Source of the DNA: Strigamia acuminata
Lineage: Eukaryota; Arthropoda; Chilopoda; Geophilomorpha; Linotaeniidae
Direction: 5' to 3'
DNA: 64,000 nt
Assembly: GCA_949358305.1 (NCBI GenBank)
Contig: OX442314.1
Coordinates: 18,841,060 to 18,905,059, forward strand
Positions 22,802 to 34,144 of this stretch are shown one piece after another. The notes under the pieces were generated by a model. It made no database searches. It was not told the origin of the DNA and saw nothing but the letters and a program-made list of their open reading frames with translations. Numbering within the stretch: the first letter of the stretch is position 1; the number at the start of each line of letters is the position of its first letter. The position numbers and the translations under genes were made by a program.

Positions 22802-25800
22802 TTACTTTTTAAATACAAACATTCCGTGGTTTCCTACGGTGACACTATTCTCGAATTGAGCTCGAGCAATTTCTGTAAAGGATTTTGCATCTAAAAATAT
22901 CATCACGGAATTATTTTTTCCAGCTTCTGTTACAACGGAAATAACAATTCCTGATTTGAAAAAATGATAAATTTTTTTTTAAAATAATTAATATATTAGT
23001 CGAGAATGGGAAAACATTTACCATCATCTTCATCTTTTGCTTCAGGATTGGCAACAAATAATGGTACGCCAACAAAATGAGCGTCATTAGTGCTTTTCCA
23101 AGTTTTTACTTGTTTTGTTTCAAGGTCTAGTTTGTGTAACTGAAACGGAACATAAATAGATACAGCAATATAGAATATCGTGAGTAATGTGTGAACATTA
23201 CTTCTTTTCGAAACAAGCCGATCGAATACAAAAATCTGTATTTCTGACCAATTAATTTTTCATTGAATCGAGCAAAATCCATTGGTATTTCGAAAAGAGT
23301 TTCCGGTGTTAGTAGAATGTTCTCACTTCGAAGTTTAATCGCAGTTGCTGTTGTACAACTCAATTTGACAAGATTTTCTTCAGTTTTAGCTTTCTAGTAA
23401 AAAAAAAAATTATTTTAATAGACCTAGAATAAAAACGTGATTAGGGCATCTAATCTCTGAGTGTTTTTTTCGGAACTGTGATTTTGGTGGTAATAGATGT
23501 TTTCGGGCCCGATGGGACTAAAATAGGGACAAACAACAGTTTCTCGACCACTTTTAAACCTTAAAAACTGGCCCATATTTCTTAAACGGTGACGTATGCA
23601 AATTGCAAGCTCGCCAATAGTTTTTTTTAGGTCATTTCTTAACGTTTGAGCACTTTTCTAAAACAAATTATTAGCACTGAGATCTTGGTATTCAGATGAT
23701 CCTGGTTTTGGGATTTCGATAGCAAAAAATTCTCGGGATTGGATGCCCTACAAGTGATATTGCTCACCTGAAGGTGTTTAACAGGCAGTACAAATCTTTT
23801 AAGTGTTCCGGGATTATTTATATAAACTTCAGTATTTCTTAGTTTGCACAATGTTAGATCATTAATGTAGTCAGAATTTTTGTATGTAATAATATCAGTG
23901 ATTAAATATCCATCCTCTTCGTACGCATTTACAATGAACGTATAACAAAATGCTTCGGCTATAAATTTTGTTTTAACATCATTGCTCGTTGAACGATCCA
24001 TCACTCTGAATTTAGTCTGCAAATAAAATGCAAGCAAACCATTAGTTGCATTAGAAAAATCATTTAACATTTTTAAACAATTGGTTAAACTCTATATTTT
24101 GTATGTGAGTTCGGTATCTTTGATTAACTTAAAAAATGGTCGCTGATTTGGTTTGCTTTCAGCCGCAGTGGGCATTTGCACAGCATTTGAGCAACAAAAT
24201 ACTTAACTGCAATTCTGAACATGCTTTATATGATATTTAAATTTATTGCCGTAAATGGTTGTCTAAAGTATGCTAGTCGTTAGAATTATAATTTCGAAAA
24301 TTTAAAATATCTTGAACCTCATTTTCCTGTTTCCACTGCATGCAATCCAGAAGTGTTTTTCCTTTTATTTGTCCAGCGATAAATGAGAATACATTAAATA
24401 TGTACGGCTGTTCTACAACGACAAAATAATTTTCACTCATTCCAAAGCAGGGAGTGTTAGACGTTGAAGTCATCGATGTTGGTGGCATTGTCGCAACAAC
24501 TTTGACATGTTTTATGAGATCAAAAGCTTTAACATTATCTGAAAGAGTTAATTAATGCAACTTGAGCCAATTTTTTTTGTCAATTTTATTTGAAAAACAT
24601 TTACCTGCAAAATTATCAGATTTACTCTGTGGAGGCGCTGGAAATTGAATTATTTGGGGTTTCAACATACCATGTTTTGAAGCAATGGTGAAATTGAAAA
24701 TGGCTCCAGTACTGTCCTGAAGATACGATGTCGAATTTAAGACAATATCACACTTGCTCAAGTCGATTTTAGCAACCGACTGCAAGATGTCTGGATTGAT
24801 TCGATGTAAGGCAAAACCTCCGTTATTAGCATATATTTGGTCACGATAAGAAAATATATATATAGCGTTGTTGTCTGTTAAGTCAGTTGGAATAATACCG
24901 GAAACAAATCTGCAAATTGAAGTACAGTGAACTAACTTCTTCGGAATAGGGCTGTGACCTCCGATCACTCTTTCCGGATCGCCCTTCGGTCCGATCGCGA
25001 CGTCACACCGATGCTCTCGCCATTATGCTGGGCGCACACATACCGCGATTTCGCAAGCGAAATTGCCCTGTGAATTGCGCGCAATGCTACACACATGTAC
25101 CTATTTCAGCTCTGCGAATTCAATCTTATGACGTCATTCCTCATCCGAAAAATGGCTCCTACACTACACAGCAACCGAAAATGTTGATGAAATGACGTCA
25201 TTTTGTAAGCTCACGGGATTGGCTGCGACATGAATCGCGGGCGAAATGGTACTTGTCCCAAGTACTATTTTCAGAAGTAGATTTCCAACCGACGCGAACG
25301 AAATGACGTCATCTGCGCATGCGCAATGGAAACGTGATTGCGACGCGACGCGAAATCGCGGTATGTGTGCGCCCAGCATTAACTAATCACATTATCGCTT
25401 TACCGTATTTGAAAGTATTTAAATTAATCGCTTTGTGAAATAAATTCAGTCTACTTATACTATGTTTACATGCACGGAATATTTCGAGTGAGATGAAATA
25501 TTCCATGTCCACAACTGTCATGTAAACAGGATTATTCGGATTATGCGAGGATTATTCGAGTAGTGAATAATCCCTCGCAGAAGGTTGTTTAATTCGAGTG
25601 AACTCGAATTATTTTTATTGGGCATGCACGCATTGCTTCCGGCACTTTTCCTTTGGTCGAAAACTGAAAATGATGACGAATTATTTTCTGCATGTAAACA
25701 CAACAATTAGATTTTTGCACCACTCTAATTATTCACTACTCGAAATATTCGGTGCATGTAAACATAGTATTAGGTACATTCTACCTAACGCTTTGTTCCT

Positions 25801-27750
25801 CTACTCACAAGGGCATACCGAGTACCAGACTTGGTACCCCCCTAGACTGGGCTTAACAATGAGACCTGAACCTTTTTAATGTTAGGTTTTACAAAAAATT
25901 CCTTCTAGAGCTGGCAGCTGACACCAATCCCTGACCCATGATTCTAGGTCCATAATTGCCACACCCCATTGAATGCACCATATTTTATGGAGACTCCTTC
26001 TAGACTAATAAAAGTCTAGATAAAAAACACTAGATGCATTCGAAAAGTCATTTACAATACTTTGTTCACCAACATGACTGCCTGCACGAAGACAATAATA
26101 GTTTGTAGTGGTGGTCCAGTGGTTAAGGCAATGGACTACCGTCTTCCCCCGAACATAACGTCATGACGTTATATTCAAGTTTTTTCGAAAATCGCTGTTT
26201 TCGAAAGTTTTAGCGATTTTTCGAATATAACGTCACTTCCAATATAACGTCATGACGTTGTATTCGAATACAACGTCATGACGTTATATTCGAGTGCATT
26301 GACGGGTGCGATGCCGGGAAGCATTGCAGGTGCGCTTTTAACGGGCGCAATGCCGAAAAAACGAATTCGACACGAATTTTGACAAGAATTGGACACGAAT
26401 TGGATACGAATTAAACACAAATTATCAGGGCCGTGTCGACCTATGAGGCGAAGAGGCGGCCGCCAGGTGGCCATGCCGTGGTATGTAAATTTACCAAGGC
26501 ATGGCCACCTGGCGGCCGCCTCTTCGCCTCATAGGTCGGCACGGCCCTGCCGAATTGGACACGAATTATAACACGAATTGGACACGAATTGTAAAACAAA
26601 TTGTACACGAATTTGACACGTATTCTAAAACAAATTTGGCACGAATTGTCCAATTTACATGCTCAATTTCTGATTTTTCTGATTTTTCAAAAGTTGCATG
26701 AAAAAGTACGAATATAACGTCATGACGTAGTGTTCGAATAAAACGTCAGGTGTCGTTGTATTCGAACACAACGTCATGACGTTATGTTCGGGGGAAGACG
26801 GTAGGAATCTTAATCTTTTCACACAGGTTCAAATCCTGGTGTGTGTGAAAATTTTTACTTTTATTTTTTATTTATTTTTAGCAGTAATTTTAATGTTTGT
26901 AATTTTATATTTGTTTTCAGAAAATTTTAATTAAATTAATTTTAATTTTTAGACTGGTCTAGAGGGAATACACTGAAATGAATTATTAAGACTACCTATA
27001 CTCAAAACCACTCCAACGTTGATCTATTTCACTGGTGTAGTGGCACAAAAAAGTAGTCCAAAACACCAGAATTGTAATCGAACTCCAGACATTGTGCTCG
27101 ATTACCAACATTTGTCATAGGTGATGCTTTGACACAGAACTACTTTTCCACGTAGTAGAACACAGTACAAAGTTAGGCGTAAACAGGCTAAATAGATCAA
27201 CGTTGGGGTGGTTTTGAGTATAGTTGATTAATTTTAATATATTTATTTTAAAATTAGTCTTTGTTACCTAGAAAGAAAATTTTTATTTGGATTTGGAAAT
27301 TGTCTAGTTCCAAACTCTGCATGTGTGGGTTTTCCAAATTCCATTGCTTCCTTATAGGCATCTGAATTTAAATATTTGGATCTGTGGCGAATCTTATGCG
27401 AATTGAAAAAATTGTTAATGAATATTTCGAAAGTAGTGCTCAGTGCTTACTTTGTTATTTTCAATTTCGTATTGAAATATAATACAGTAACCGTCATACA
27501 AGTGATTCATTTGGAAACCGCCTGGTAATGTGAATTTGCCATTTCCTACTTTGTAGTATGTTCCAGTTAACCAATTCGGTAAAGTTCCTTCAACAAACAG
27601 TGAATTTGAAGTTAAAAATAGGGTTTTAGATTCAATTGATTTTTTTAGGTATGTTATAGATTTTTAGGATTTTCTATTACCAGATACAGAAACTTCTTGT
27701 TGAATTGGCGTTTCTTCAATATTGTTGAGAAATAGATCTTTTACGGACAT
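22802..27750 (-). CDS. Carotenoid oxygenase-like gene E, likely pseudoenzyme
   Basis: Nine exons (high to low): 27681-27750, 27451-27587, 27268-27392, 24605-24909, 24318-24538, 23768-24016, 23202-23393, 23022-23139, 22802-22950. In phase without a stop; 521 residues, so not a pseudogene by frame. It shares the fused fourth exon with C and D. Iron sites compared with B: His 1 is Ser (STSYLQDSTG), His 2 is Pro (NTPCFGMSENYF instead of HSFGMS), His 3 is Phe (YTFIVNAYEEDG). Only the last His (GNHGMF) remains. Scaffold motifs (AEFGT, RFVLPV, GQKYRFLYS, E/D-rich loop) are kept. It should not bind iron in the usual way; a binding or scaffold role is an inference. Its third intron (2.4 kb) contains four nested or adjacent transposons. 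Confidence 0.88.
25026..25378. mobile_element. PIF/Harbinger-like MITE with TTA target duplication
   Basis: 353-bp element in gene E intron 3 with perfect inverted ends TGCTGGGCGCACACATACCG (29 bases in all) and TTA on both sides (25,023-25,025; 25,379-25,381). The interior carries several TGACGTCA motifs. A 3-bp TTA/TWA duplication is typical of PIF/Harbinger. Confidence 0.88.
25458..25769. mobile_element. Second TTA-flanked MITE (PIF/Harbinger-like)
   Basis: 312-bp element with ends TACTATGTTTACATGCAC and inverted copy, TTA at 25,455-25,457 and 25,770-25,772. Subterminal repeats of GAATATTTCGAGT/GATTATTCGAG. Lies 80 bases from the first Harbinger-like element but has a different end sequence. 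Confidence 0.85.
26139..26801. mobile_element. MITE with CCGTCTTCCC ends, copy 2
   Basis: 663 bp, same family as 13,060-13,755; most of the length is nearly identical, with fewer of the GAATTGGACACAAATTG-type tandem units. TA duplication at 26,137-26,138 and 26,802-26,803; the uninterrupted SINE copy at 46,885 reads GGACTAGC at this place. Confidence 0.9.
26426..26549. mobile_element. GC-rich foldback nested in MITE copy 2
   Basis: Same 124-bp CAGGGCCGTG...CACGGCCCTG palindrome as 13,347-13,470, at the homologous position. Confidence 0.75.
27001..27221. mobile_element. MITE with TACTCAAAACCACTCC ends
   Basis: 221-bp element in gene E intron 3 with 31-base inverted ends beginning TACTCAAAACCACTCCAACG, flanked by TA. 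The paralogous intron of gene C (8,660-8,680) reads GACTACATAGTTGATTAATT without it, confirming the TA target. Confidence 0.88.
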
Positions 27751-28029
27751 GTTTTGTGTAATTGGTTGGTGAAACAATTCTGGTTTGAAACTTGCAAAGT
27801 AATTTCCATGTAGTGTACATACAGTATTTGAAAAGAAGTTTCCACAATTGGAATGGGGGACGAAACTTCCGATTAAGATAAAATTTATATTTTGCAAGTT
27901 GTTATATTGAAATTTTTTGAAAAGGTATAATTTATGTTTGTCTGGTTTTGAGAGTTAATCATTGAGTGAGTTTTGCCAAACATATTTTATATTGTTTTAT
28001 TTGTTTCAGCATGTGGTTTTAGATAAGCA

Positions 28030-28075
28030 TTTTTTTTTTTTTTTTTGGGGGGGGGGGGGGGGGTTTGGGGAGGCT
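28030..28075. repeat. Poly-T/poly-G tract
   Basis: A run of T immediately followed by a run of about 18 G, in the block upstream of gene E. A second G run lies at 28,359-28,371. Copy lengths of such tracts are error-prone in assemblies. Confidence 0.8.
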
Positions 28076-28260
28076 GCTACGAACCAATTTACTGCTTCTC
28101 GATTTTCTTCTGCTGCATCTAAACGCGAAAACAGAAACGAACTGTAAAATGTGCGGCTCACCATCGTTTCTTCAGGAGTTTTGTGAATTTTTGCTGTCAG
28201 GTTTATGGTTTATGCTGGTTGGAAATTTACTACAAAGAAAATTAGTGTAACAATACTTGA

Positions 28261-28740
28261 AGTCTGAGGGAAAGATTTAGATGATTATGTTAATAGACCT
28301 TTGGAAAAATGAGGTCAGGTGATAAGATCATCTGATCATAACAATGCTGCAACTGGTGGGGGGGGGGGGGGCAAATGGTCAAACTTTAGCATTAGTTTTC
28401 ATGAATTTCTTACTAATTTGTTCGTTTTGTATTATATTACCAAGAAAAATTAAGAAAATGATCAATACATGGTGGCTAATTTGCAAGAAAAATAACAATG
28501 TTCTGAATTTTGTTTAAAGGTCTTGCAATATTGACAAAACAACTTTTATTTCCTTATTCCAAATGGAATAACAACCTGATATTTACAATTTGAAATTTTT
28601 TAGATAAATACAGATAACTTACACTATATACTTGTAAAATTAATTTTTTTAGGTAACTATTGTACTTTTAAGTGAGAATTGAATATTTCAGGTAAAAATT
28701 GCAATTTGGCATGGAACTTACATTACATTTTGACAAAAAT
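28261..28740. other. Spacer upstream of gene E, no gene seen
   Basis: 28,190-28,260 matches the 3' flank of the tRNA-Asp genes (GTGAATTTTTGCT...TTGGAAATTTACTACAAA) but no tRNA precedes it. The rest is AT-rich sequence without recognisable features. Confidence 0.5.
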
Positions 28741-28754
28741 TGCAAGTTTTTAAC

Positions 28755-29135
28755 CTAAAAATTGCACTCTTTGACCCAAAGATAGCATTCTTTGACCCAA
28801 AGATAGCATTCTTTGACCCAAAGATAGCATTCTTTGACTTAAAGATAGCATTCTTTGACCCAAAGATAGCATTCTTTGACCCAAAGATAGCATTCTTTGA
28901 TCCAAAGATAGCATTCTTTGACCCAAAAATAGCATTTTTTGACTCAAAAATTACATTTTTTCACACAAAATTGCATTTTTTCACACAAAATTGCATTTTT
29001 TCACACAAAATTGCATTTTTTCACACAAAATTGCATTTTTTCACACAAAATTGCATTTTTTCACACAAATTTGCATTTTTTTCACACAAAATTGCATTTT
29101 TTCACACAAAATTGCATTTTTTTACACGAAAATTG
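28755..29135. repeat. Two adjoining minisatellites, 21-bp then 20-bp units
   Basis: About nine copies of a 21-base unit (TTTGACCCAAAGATAGCATTC type, shown here as TTTGACCCAAAGATAGCATT) pass gradually into about eight copies of a 20-base unit (TTTTTCACACAAAATTGCAT). Change occurs through intermediate units near 28,925-28,965. A 150-codon open frame across it (28,740-29,192) is a consequence of the repeat and is not called as a gene. Confidence 0.88.
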
Positions 29136-29192
29136 CACTTTTCCTGCATTTTCCTGTATTTTAAAACAATTGTTGCCCTCCCCCCTCTATGA

Positions 29193-30572
29193 GAAAAACC
29201 ATGCACAATGCAATTGCAAAATACATCACATTATTGTGGGCGGAGCCAAAGGGCATTACATCATGATTTTACAAAGATCTGTATCAAAAACAAACAAAAA
29301 ACATAAACATCTATAAAACTTGTAACTCAATTCTTTGAATGCAGCTAACTTATAAGTGTCTTTTGTTTTTTTTTACTTGTTTTTTTTTTCAAAGTTTTTT
29401 TTTCTGGACTGAAACCACTGTGTAAAAAGAGAATTGGGTGTACTGGTATTGCATTTGCCTTTTTGCTCTGTTGCCATGTTGCCACGCTTATTGCTTTTGT
29501 TGCTAATGTTGTAAATGGAGAGACAGCTGTTTTTATAGTTTAACCATACTGGAATAAGCTTTGTTATAAATTTGCACACACACTGCCTACTGATTTGAAA
29601 ACAACGTAATCGATTTTTATTTTTTTATATTTTTTTTTTGTAGCAGCCTGTAAGGTCATTTAGACAAAACAGCATTTTTATTTTCGATTTAATTAGACTA
29701 CCGTACCGATTCCAATCAACGCCGGGGCGGTTGTTTATTCTTCGGACCCGACTTCCTGGGCGCCTATTTGAGTCCAGGGAGTTTATTTGATTTTTCAAAC
29801 AGATTAAATCTATTGTAAAAATTATTGATTTTTAAAGTAAATTACTGATTAAATCAGTGATTTATTTTTAAAAAAGCATCAGTTTTAAAAAAAAATCGAA
29901 TATTTTTCTGAGGCCCGGCGTTTATTTTGACCCGGCGCCAATTTGAAGCGGCATGGAATTGTTATTTATTAATTTTATTTCATTTCTACAAATCCGCGTA
30001 AATTTATGGTAGATTTAGACTCGGCAAGCACGCGCAACTTTTTTTTTAAAAAAAATTATTATTATTATTTGTTTTTGTGAATAATAATTATTTTTTTTTG
30101 TTTTTGTGAATAATTATTATTGTTTTTTGTTTTTGAGAATAATTATTATTGGTGCAAACAATAATAAGACCATCAGCTTAGTTTGTGTAATATTTATTGC
30201 TTCAATTTTATAAATTACACCAGTGCTTGCTTTAATACATTTTCAAGTAAAATTTCTTCAACTGTGTATTTAAAATACCGTATACGTAACTACATTGCGA
30301 AGTGATATCGACCTATCGATCTGAAGTGAATTGTCACTGAATTGCAATTGGCAACAGAAAATTTTGTCATTTTCGTCCCTTCCAGCAACAGTCAACTGTC
30401 GTATAACGTGACTTATACAATAAGTTACAAAATTCGAGATTCATCTGATCTTATCACTACAAAAAGATGGGGCAAAAGAAGTAGGTGTTATTTTTAAAGC
30501 ACACGTGATAAATTGTTTGGGTTCTTATCTTTTTCTTACGTACATGTGAGTTAAATTATAGGGTTATATTAA
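29193..30572. other. Spacer 3' of gene F, no gene seen
   Basis: Contains GCCGGGGCGG and CCCGGCGTTTATT pieces (29,700-29,950) related to the MITE at 10,193 and a TAATTATTATT/TTTTTGTGAATAA repeat at 30,050-30,150. No coding exon or RNA gene recognised. Confidence 0.5.
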
Positions 30573-33500
30573 TTATTTATTTATTAACTTATTTCTTAAA
30601 TTCTTGAATATAAATGTGCCATGATTTCCCATGTTAATTCCACAATCGAATTCAGCTCGAGCAACTTCTGTAAACGATTTTCCATCCAGGAATATCAACA
30701 TCGATTGCTTTTTTCCAACTTCTGCCACAGCAGAAATAACAATTCCTGATTTAATGGCAATAAAAAGATTAATTATAAGTTAAATTTTGACTTCAAACGT
30801 CAACGTACCATCGTCTTCTTCGATTCCATCGGGATTTGCGACGAAAATAGGTTCCGTGGCGAAATGATTATCATTGCTACTCTTCCATGTTTTAATTTCT
30901 TTAGTTTCTAAATCTAATTTGAGTAACTGAAACGATTACAAAAGATCTGTATTCATGGTATTAGGGTACGCATAATATTTGAAGGGATTTACATGTTTGT
31001 GATGTGAATGTTTGAAGAGAACATTTACTGAGTAAGCAAAACGATATTTCTTGCCACAAACATTGTGATTGATGTTTATAAAATCATTCATTGGCTCCTC
31101 AAAGAGAATTTCTGGACTACATAAGACTACATCTTCACTCACTTTAACCGCTGTGGCTTTTGCTGAGCTAAGTGTAGTCAGATTTTCTGTATTATTAGCT
31201 TCCTAAAAGTTAAATATGAGAATTTGTTGTTAGGTTTTCTTGGAAGAGCATCAAGATTCCACTTACTGCGATGTTTTTAATTGGTAATACAAATCGTTGT
31301 AACACCCCAGAATCGGCTTTATGAAATTCGTTGTTTTGTACATTGTTTAGCATCAGTATATTAATCGTTTCTCGGCTGTGGTGTGCGATTATGTCAACAA
31401 TGATATGAGACTCATCTTCGTATGTATTTACAATGTGTTGAAAACAAAATGATTGGCTAATATAATTGGTTTTAATCACATTGTTTGTAGCCCGGTCGAT
31501 CACGTGAAATTTAACCTGTGTAAGAATTAGATTTTTGTTAAAATTATGGGCATTCAGAATCTGTTTTGTGCTTTATATTCCGAATCTAAATTTTTGTAGA
31601 AAGGAAACTAAAGTAAAATTTGAGAGCGACCAGACGAATGTTTTTGAATGCAAATGCACCTGGTCTCTATTTTCCACAATAAATCTAAACCTTTTTTTCT
31701 GGATTCCAGTTTATACAGTCCGTTACAGTTTTTCCTTGTAGTTGTCCAGTTAGAAATGAGAGTATGTTAAGTTTTAACGGTTGCTCTACGATGACGAAAT
31801 AATTTTTAGTCATTCCAAAAGAATGCGAATGATCGATCAAAGTGAATGAACTTGGAGACAATGTCGTAAGGAACGTTATATCTTTCTTGGGATTAATGGT
31901 TTTACCTGATACAAATAAACGCAGAGTAAAGTTATAGCTTCGACTCATCTCAAACATGATAATTAGAATTGGAATTAGGACATTAATGCGCTAATATGAA
32001 ACACAACGAAACTGGAAATTAGTTTTCACCAAAGGCCTTTCGACCATCGTTTTATTGTTTGATATTTGCGCCATTGATTACTCCAATTCTGATTACGGTA
32101 GCTATGATTATTACAATCTATGTATATAGTCACCAGATTTTTTTGTATTTCTAGGTGTCATCTTAAATAGCCGATTTTTCAACATTCCTTTTTGTATTGT
32201 CACACCAACTGTGTATAAGATGCCCGCATCGTCTGTGTGGCAATGACTAGCAGCTCCTATAATACCGCATTCTTTCAAGTCCACCTAAGGAAATACGCAA
32301 TCTTTTGTTTAATATTTATCGTATTGCAATATTATCTAAGTGTTTTACTTTAGCAATTGACTGTAATGACTCAGGATTAATTTGGTGTAAGTAACAATTA
32401 TCTGCTGTTGCATACAATTGATTATTATATACCATTAGGTTTATGCCATTGTTATCCGATACATCTGTAGGAATAAGTGCTGCTGTCATTCTGAAGTAGA
32501 ACATGGAATAATTTTAATTACCACTAATTGTTTATAAACACTTGTTGCACATACTAGCTGCATTCAAATTTAAAATAACAATTTTAGTTTAAGTGTATTT
32601 TAAGTTTTAACATGGGTTTAAACAGGAAATGATGTCAATTTTGGTTTAAAATTTAAGTAAAACACAAAATATTTTAGTTTTTGAATGCAGCTACTGTATT
32701 TTACGACAAAGAAAGAGGATGGAAAATAATTAGTTATTCAGATATTGTTTTGCGTAATAATTTCACTATCATCATATTAGTTGAACTACCTTTTGTTAAA
32801 CCACCATAAGTTAAACCTAGGACAATTACTGTTGGACTTCTCATCTGCCATTTTTTTCTGAATCCAAGTTGTCTGTTACAAATGTGAATTATGCATCTGT
32901 TGTTGCAATGTTAAACTTTCTTCAGACAAGGGATGGCTTACCATGAGTACAGGCATTTACTTATTGTTGGACTTGAATAAATTTGCCATTTGTCTGCAAA
33001 ATGACTGATATTTTTGGGTCATTTTCGAGTCATTTTGGCCACAGTCACAAGACTGAATTGCTTTACTTTCTAATTATTGATTTATGTTAGATGTAAACGT
33101 GCCTGGTATTTAGATGTTAAATTTAAACTGAGCATCCCTTTATTCGCAGATGATTCTTACCTTACCACCTAATATTAGGCCTTATACTGCTAAAGTATAC
33201 AACCATAAACACAATACAAAAATTAATTCTCCACAGTATTGTCACTTTATTTCCTTATTTTTAATGCATGTGATGTAAGTTTGAGTTTGGCATCAAGAGC
33301 GAACTGTTGGAATGGTTTTATAAGTGGAGTTTTATGCTTGCTCTTGAGTTTTGCATAAAATCTCAAGTATATTAAGTTTGCTCTTATTACAGCATACTGG
33401 GAAATGCAGTCTTAGCTGGTTTGAAGGGAAAATTGGTGTTTTATTGGCCTGCAGCAAATGGAGTTTTTGGAAATCTTATTTCGAACAAACTATTTCTAAT

Positions 33501-34088
33501 AGTACTATGATATAATAAATATAATATAATATAATAATACCTATGAAATGAACTTAATTGTACCTTGAAAGGATATTTTTATTTGGATTTGGATGTGGTC
33601 TGGTTGCAATTCCTGGGTAGGTTGGTTTTCCAACTTCCATAGCCTCATTGTAAGCATCAGAATTTAAGTACCTTGATCTAAATCCAACCTAAAAAAATAT
33701 TGTTAGGTGATTGTAATAGTAATAATACTACTAATTATTATTGTATTACTTTATTATTTTCTATTACGTATTTATAAATAATAGTGTAACCGTCATAAAC
33801 ATGGTTGACTTCAAAACCGCTAGGCAATGTGAATTTACCATTTCCAAGTTTGAAGTAGGTTCCTGATAACCATTTTGGTAAAGTTCCTTTAAAGTGAAAG
33901 TGAAAGTTTTGAATTTTTACTTTATATTATCTTAAAATAATGCAATGAATGAAATGAAATGAAATTGAATACTATAACCAATCAAAACCCCAATTGCTTA
34001 AGACAGTGAAGTAGTTACCGGATATAGAGACTTCTTGCACAACATTTGTTTCTTCAACATTACTCTTAAACAAATCTTTGGCTGACAT
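30573..34088 (-). CDS. Carotenoid oxygenase-like gene F, complete
   Basis: Ten exons (high to low): 34019-34088, 33750-33886, 33564-33688, 32349-32490, 32116-32284, 31691-31905, 31267-31515, 30993-31202, 30809-30926, 30573-30745; in phase, 535 residues. The donor of the fifth exon was placed at 32,115 because it restores phase. Start MSAKDLFKSN matches C-E. Same intron positions as B. All four iron His are present: ASHCHTDDAG, DHSHSFGMTKNYFV, FQHIVNTYED, GNHGTF. One second-shell position is changed: the Glu of the EFGT motif is Gly (PTYPGIATR). This is the only minus-strand gene with the full ligand set, likely the founder of C-E or their sister. The C-terminal tail is eight residues longer than in C. 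Confidence 0.9.
32557..32691. mobile_element. Short MITE with GCTGCATTCAAA ends in gene F intron 3
   Basis: 135-bp element, left GCTGCATTCAAA and right TTTGAATGCAGC, flanked by TA on each side. Confidence 0.8.
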
Positions 34089-34137
34089 GATTGTGGCCAC
34101 CAACGCTAGAAATGCGAGTTGATTTTCTAACACACCC

Positions 34138-34144
34138 TTTATAG
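34138..34144 (-). promoter_or_regulatory. TATA box of gene F
   Basis: On the minus strand TATAAAG lies 50-56 bases before the start codon, leaving room for a short leader of about 25 bases. Confidence 0.6.

Larger units (their letters stand above)
26055..26935 (+). mobile_element. tRNA-derived SINE-like repeat split by a MITE
   Basis: GGTGGTCCAGTGGTTAAGGC (box A-like) and GGTTCAAATCCTGGTGTG (box B-like) form a degenerate tRNA-Ser-like head, followed by an AT-rich tail. Homology with the copy at 46,745-46,970 extends about 50 bases 5' of the tRNA part (CACCAACATGACT...AATAATAGTTTGTAG). A 663-bp MITE sits at the TA inside the anticodon-loop position (26,139-26,801). Confidence 0.75.

Noticed and set aside
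28755-29135. Regular repeats considered as a CRISPR array
   Set aside because: Units are contiguous without unique spacers, and the DNA is animal nuclear sequence.
28740-29192. 150-codon open frame on the plus strand
   Set aside because: It lies wholly on the minisatellite and simply cycles repeat codons.
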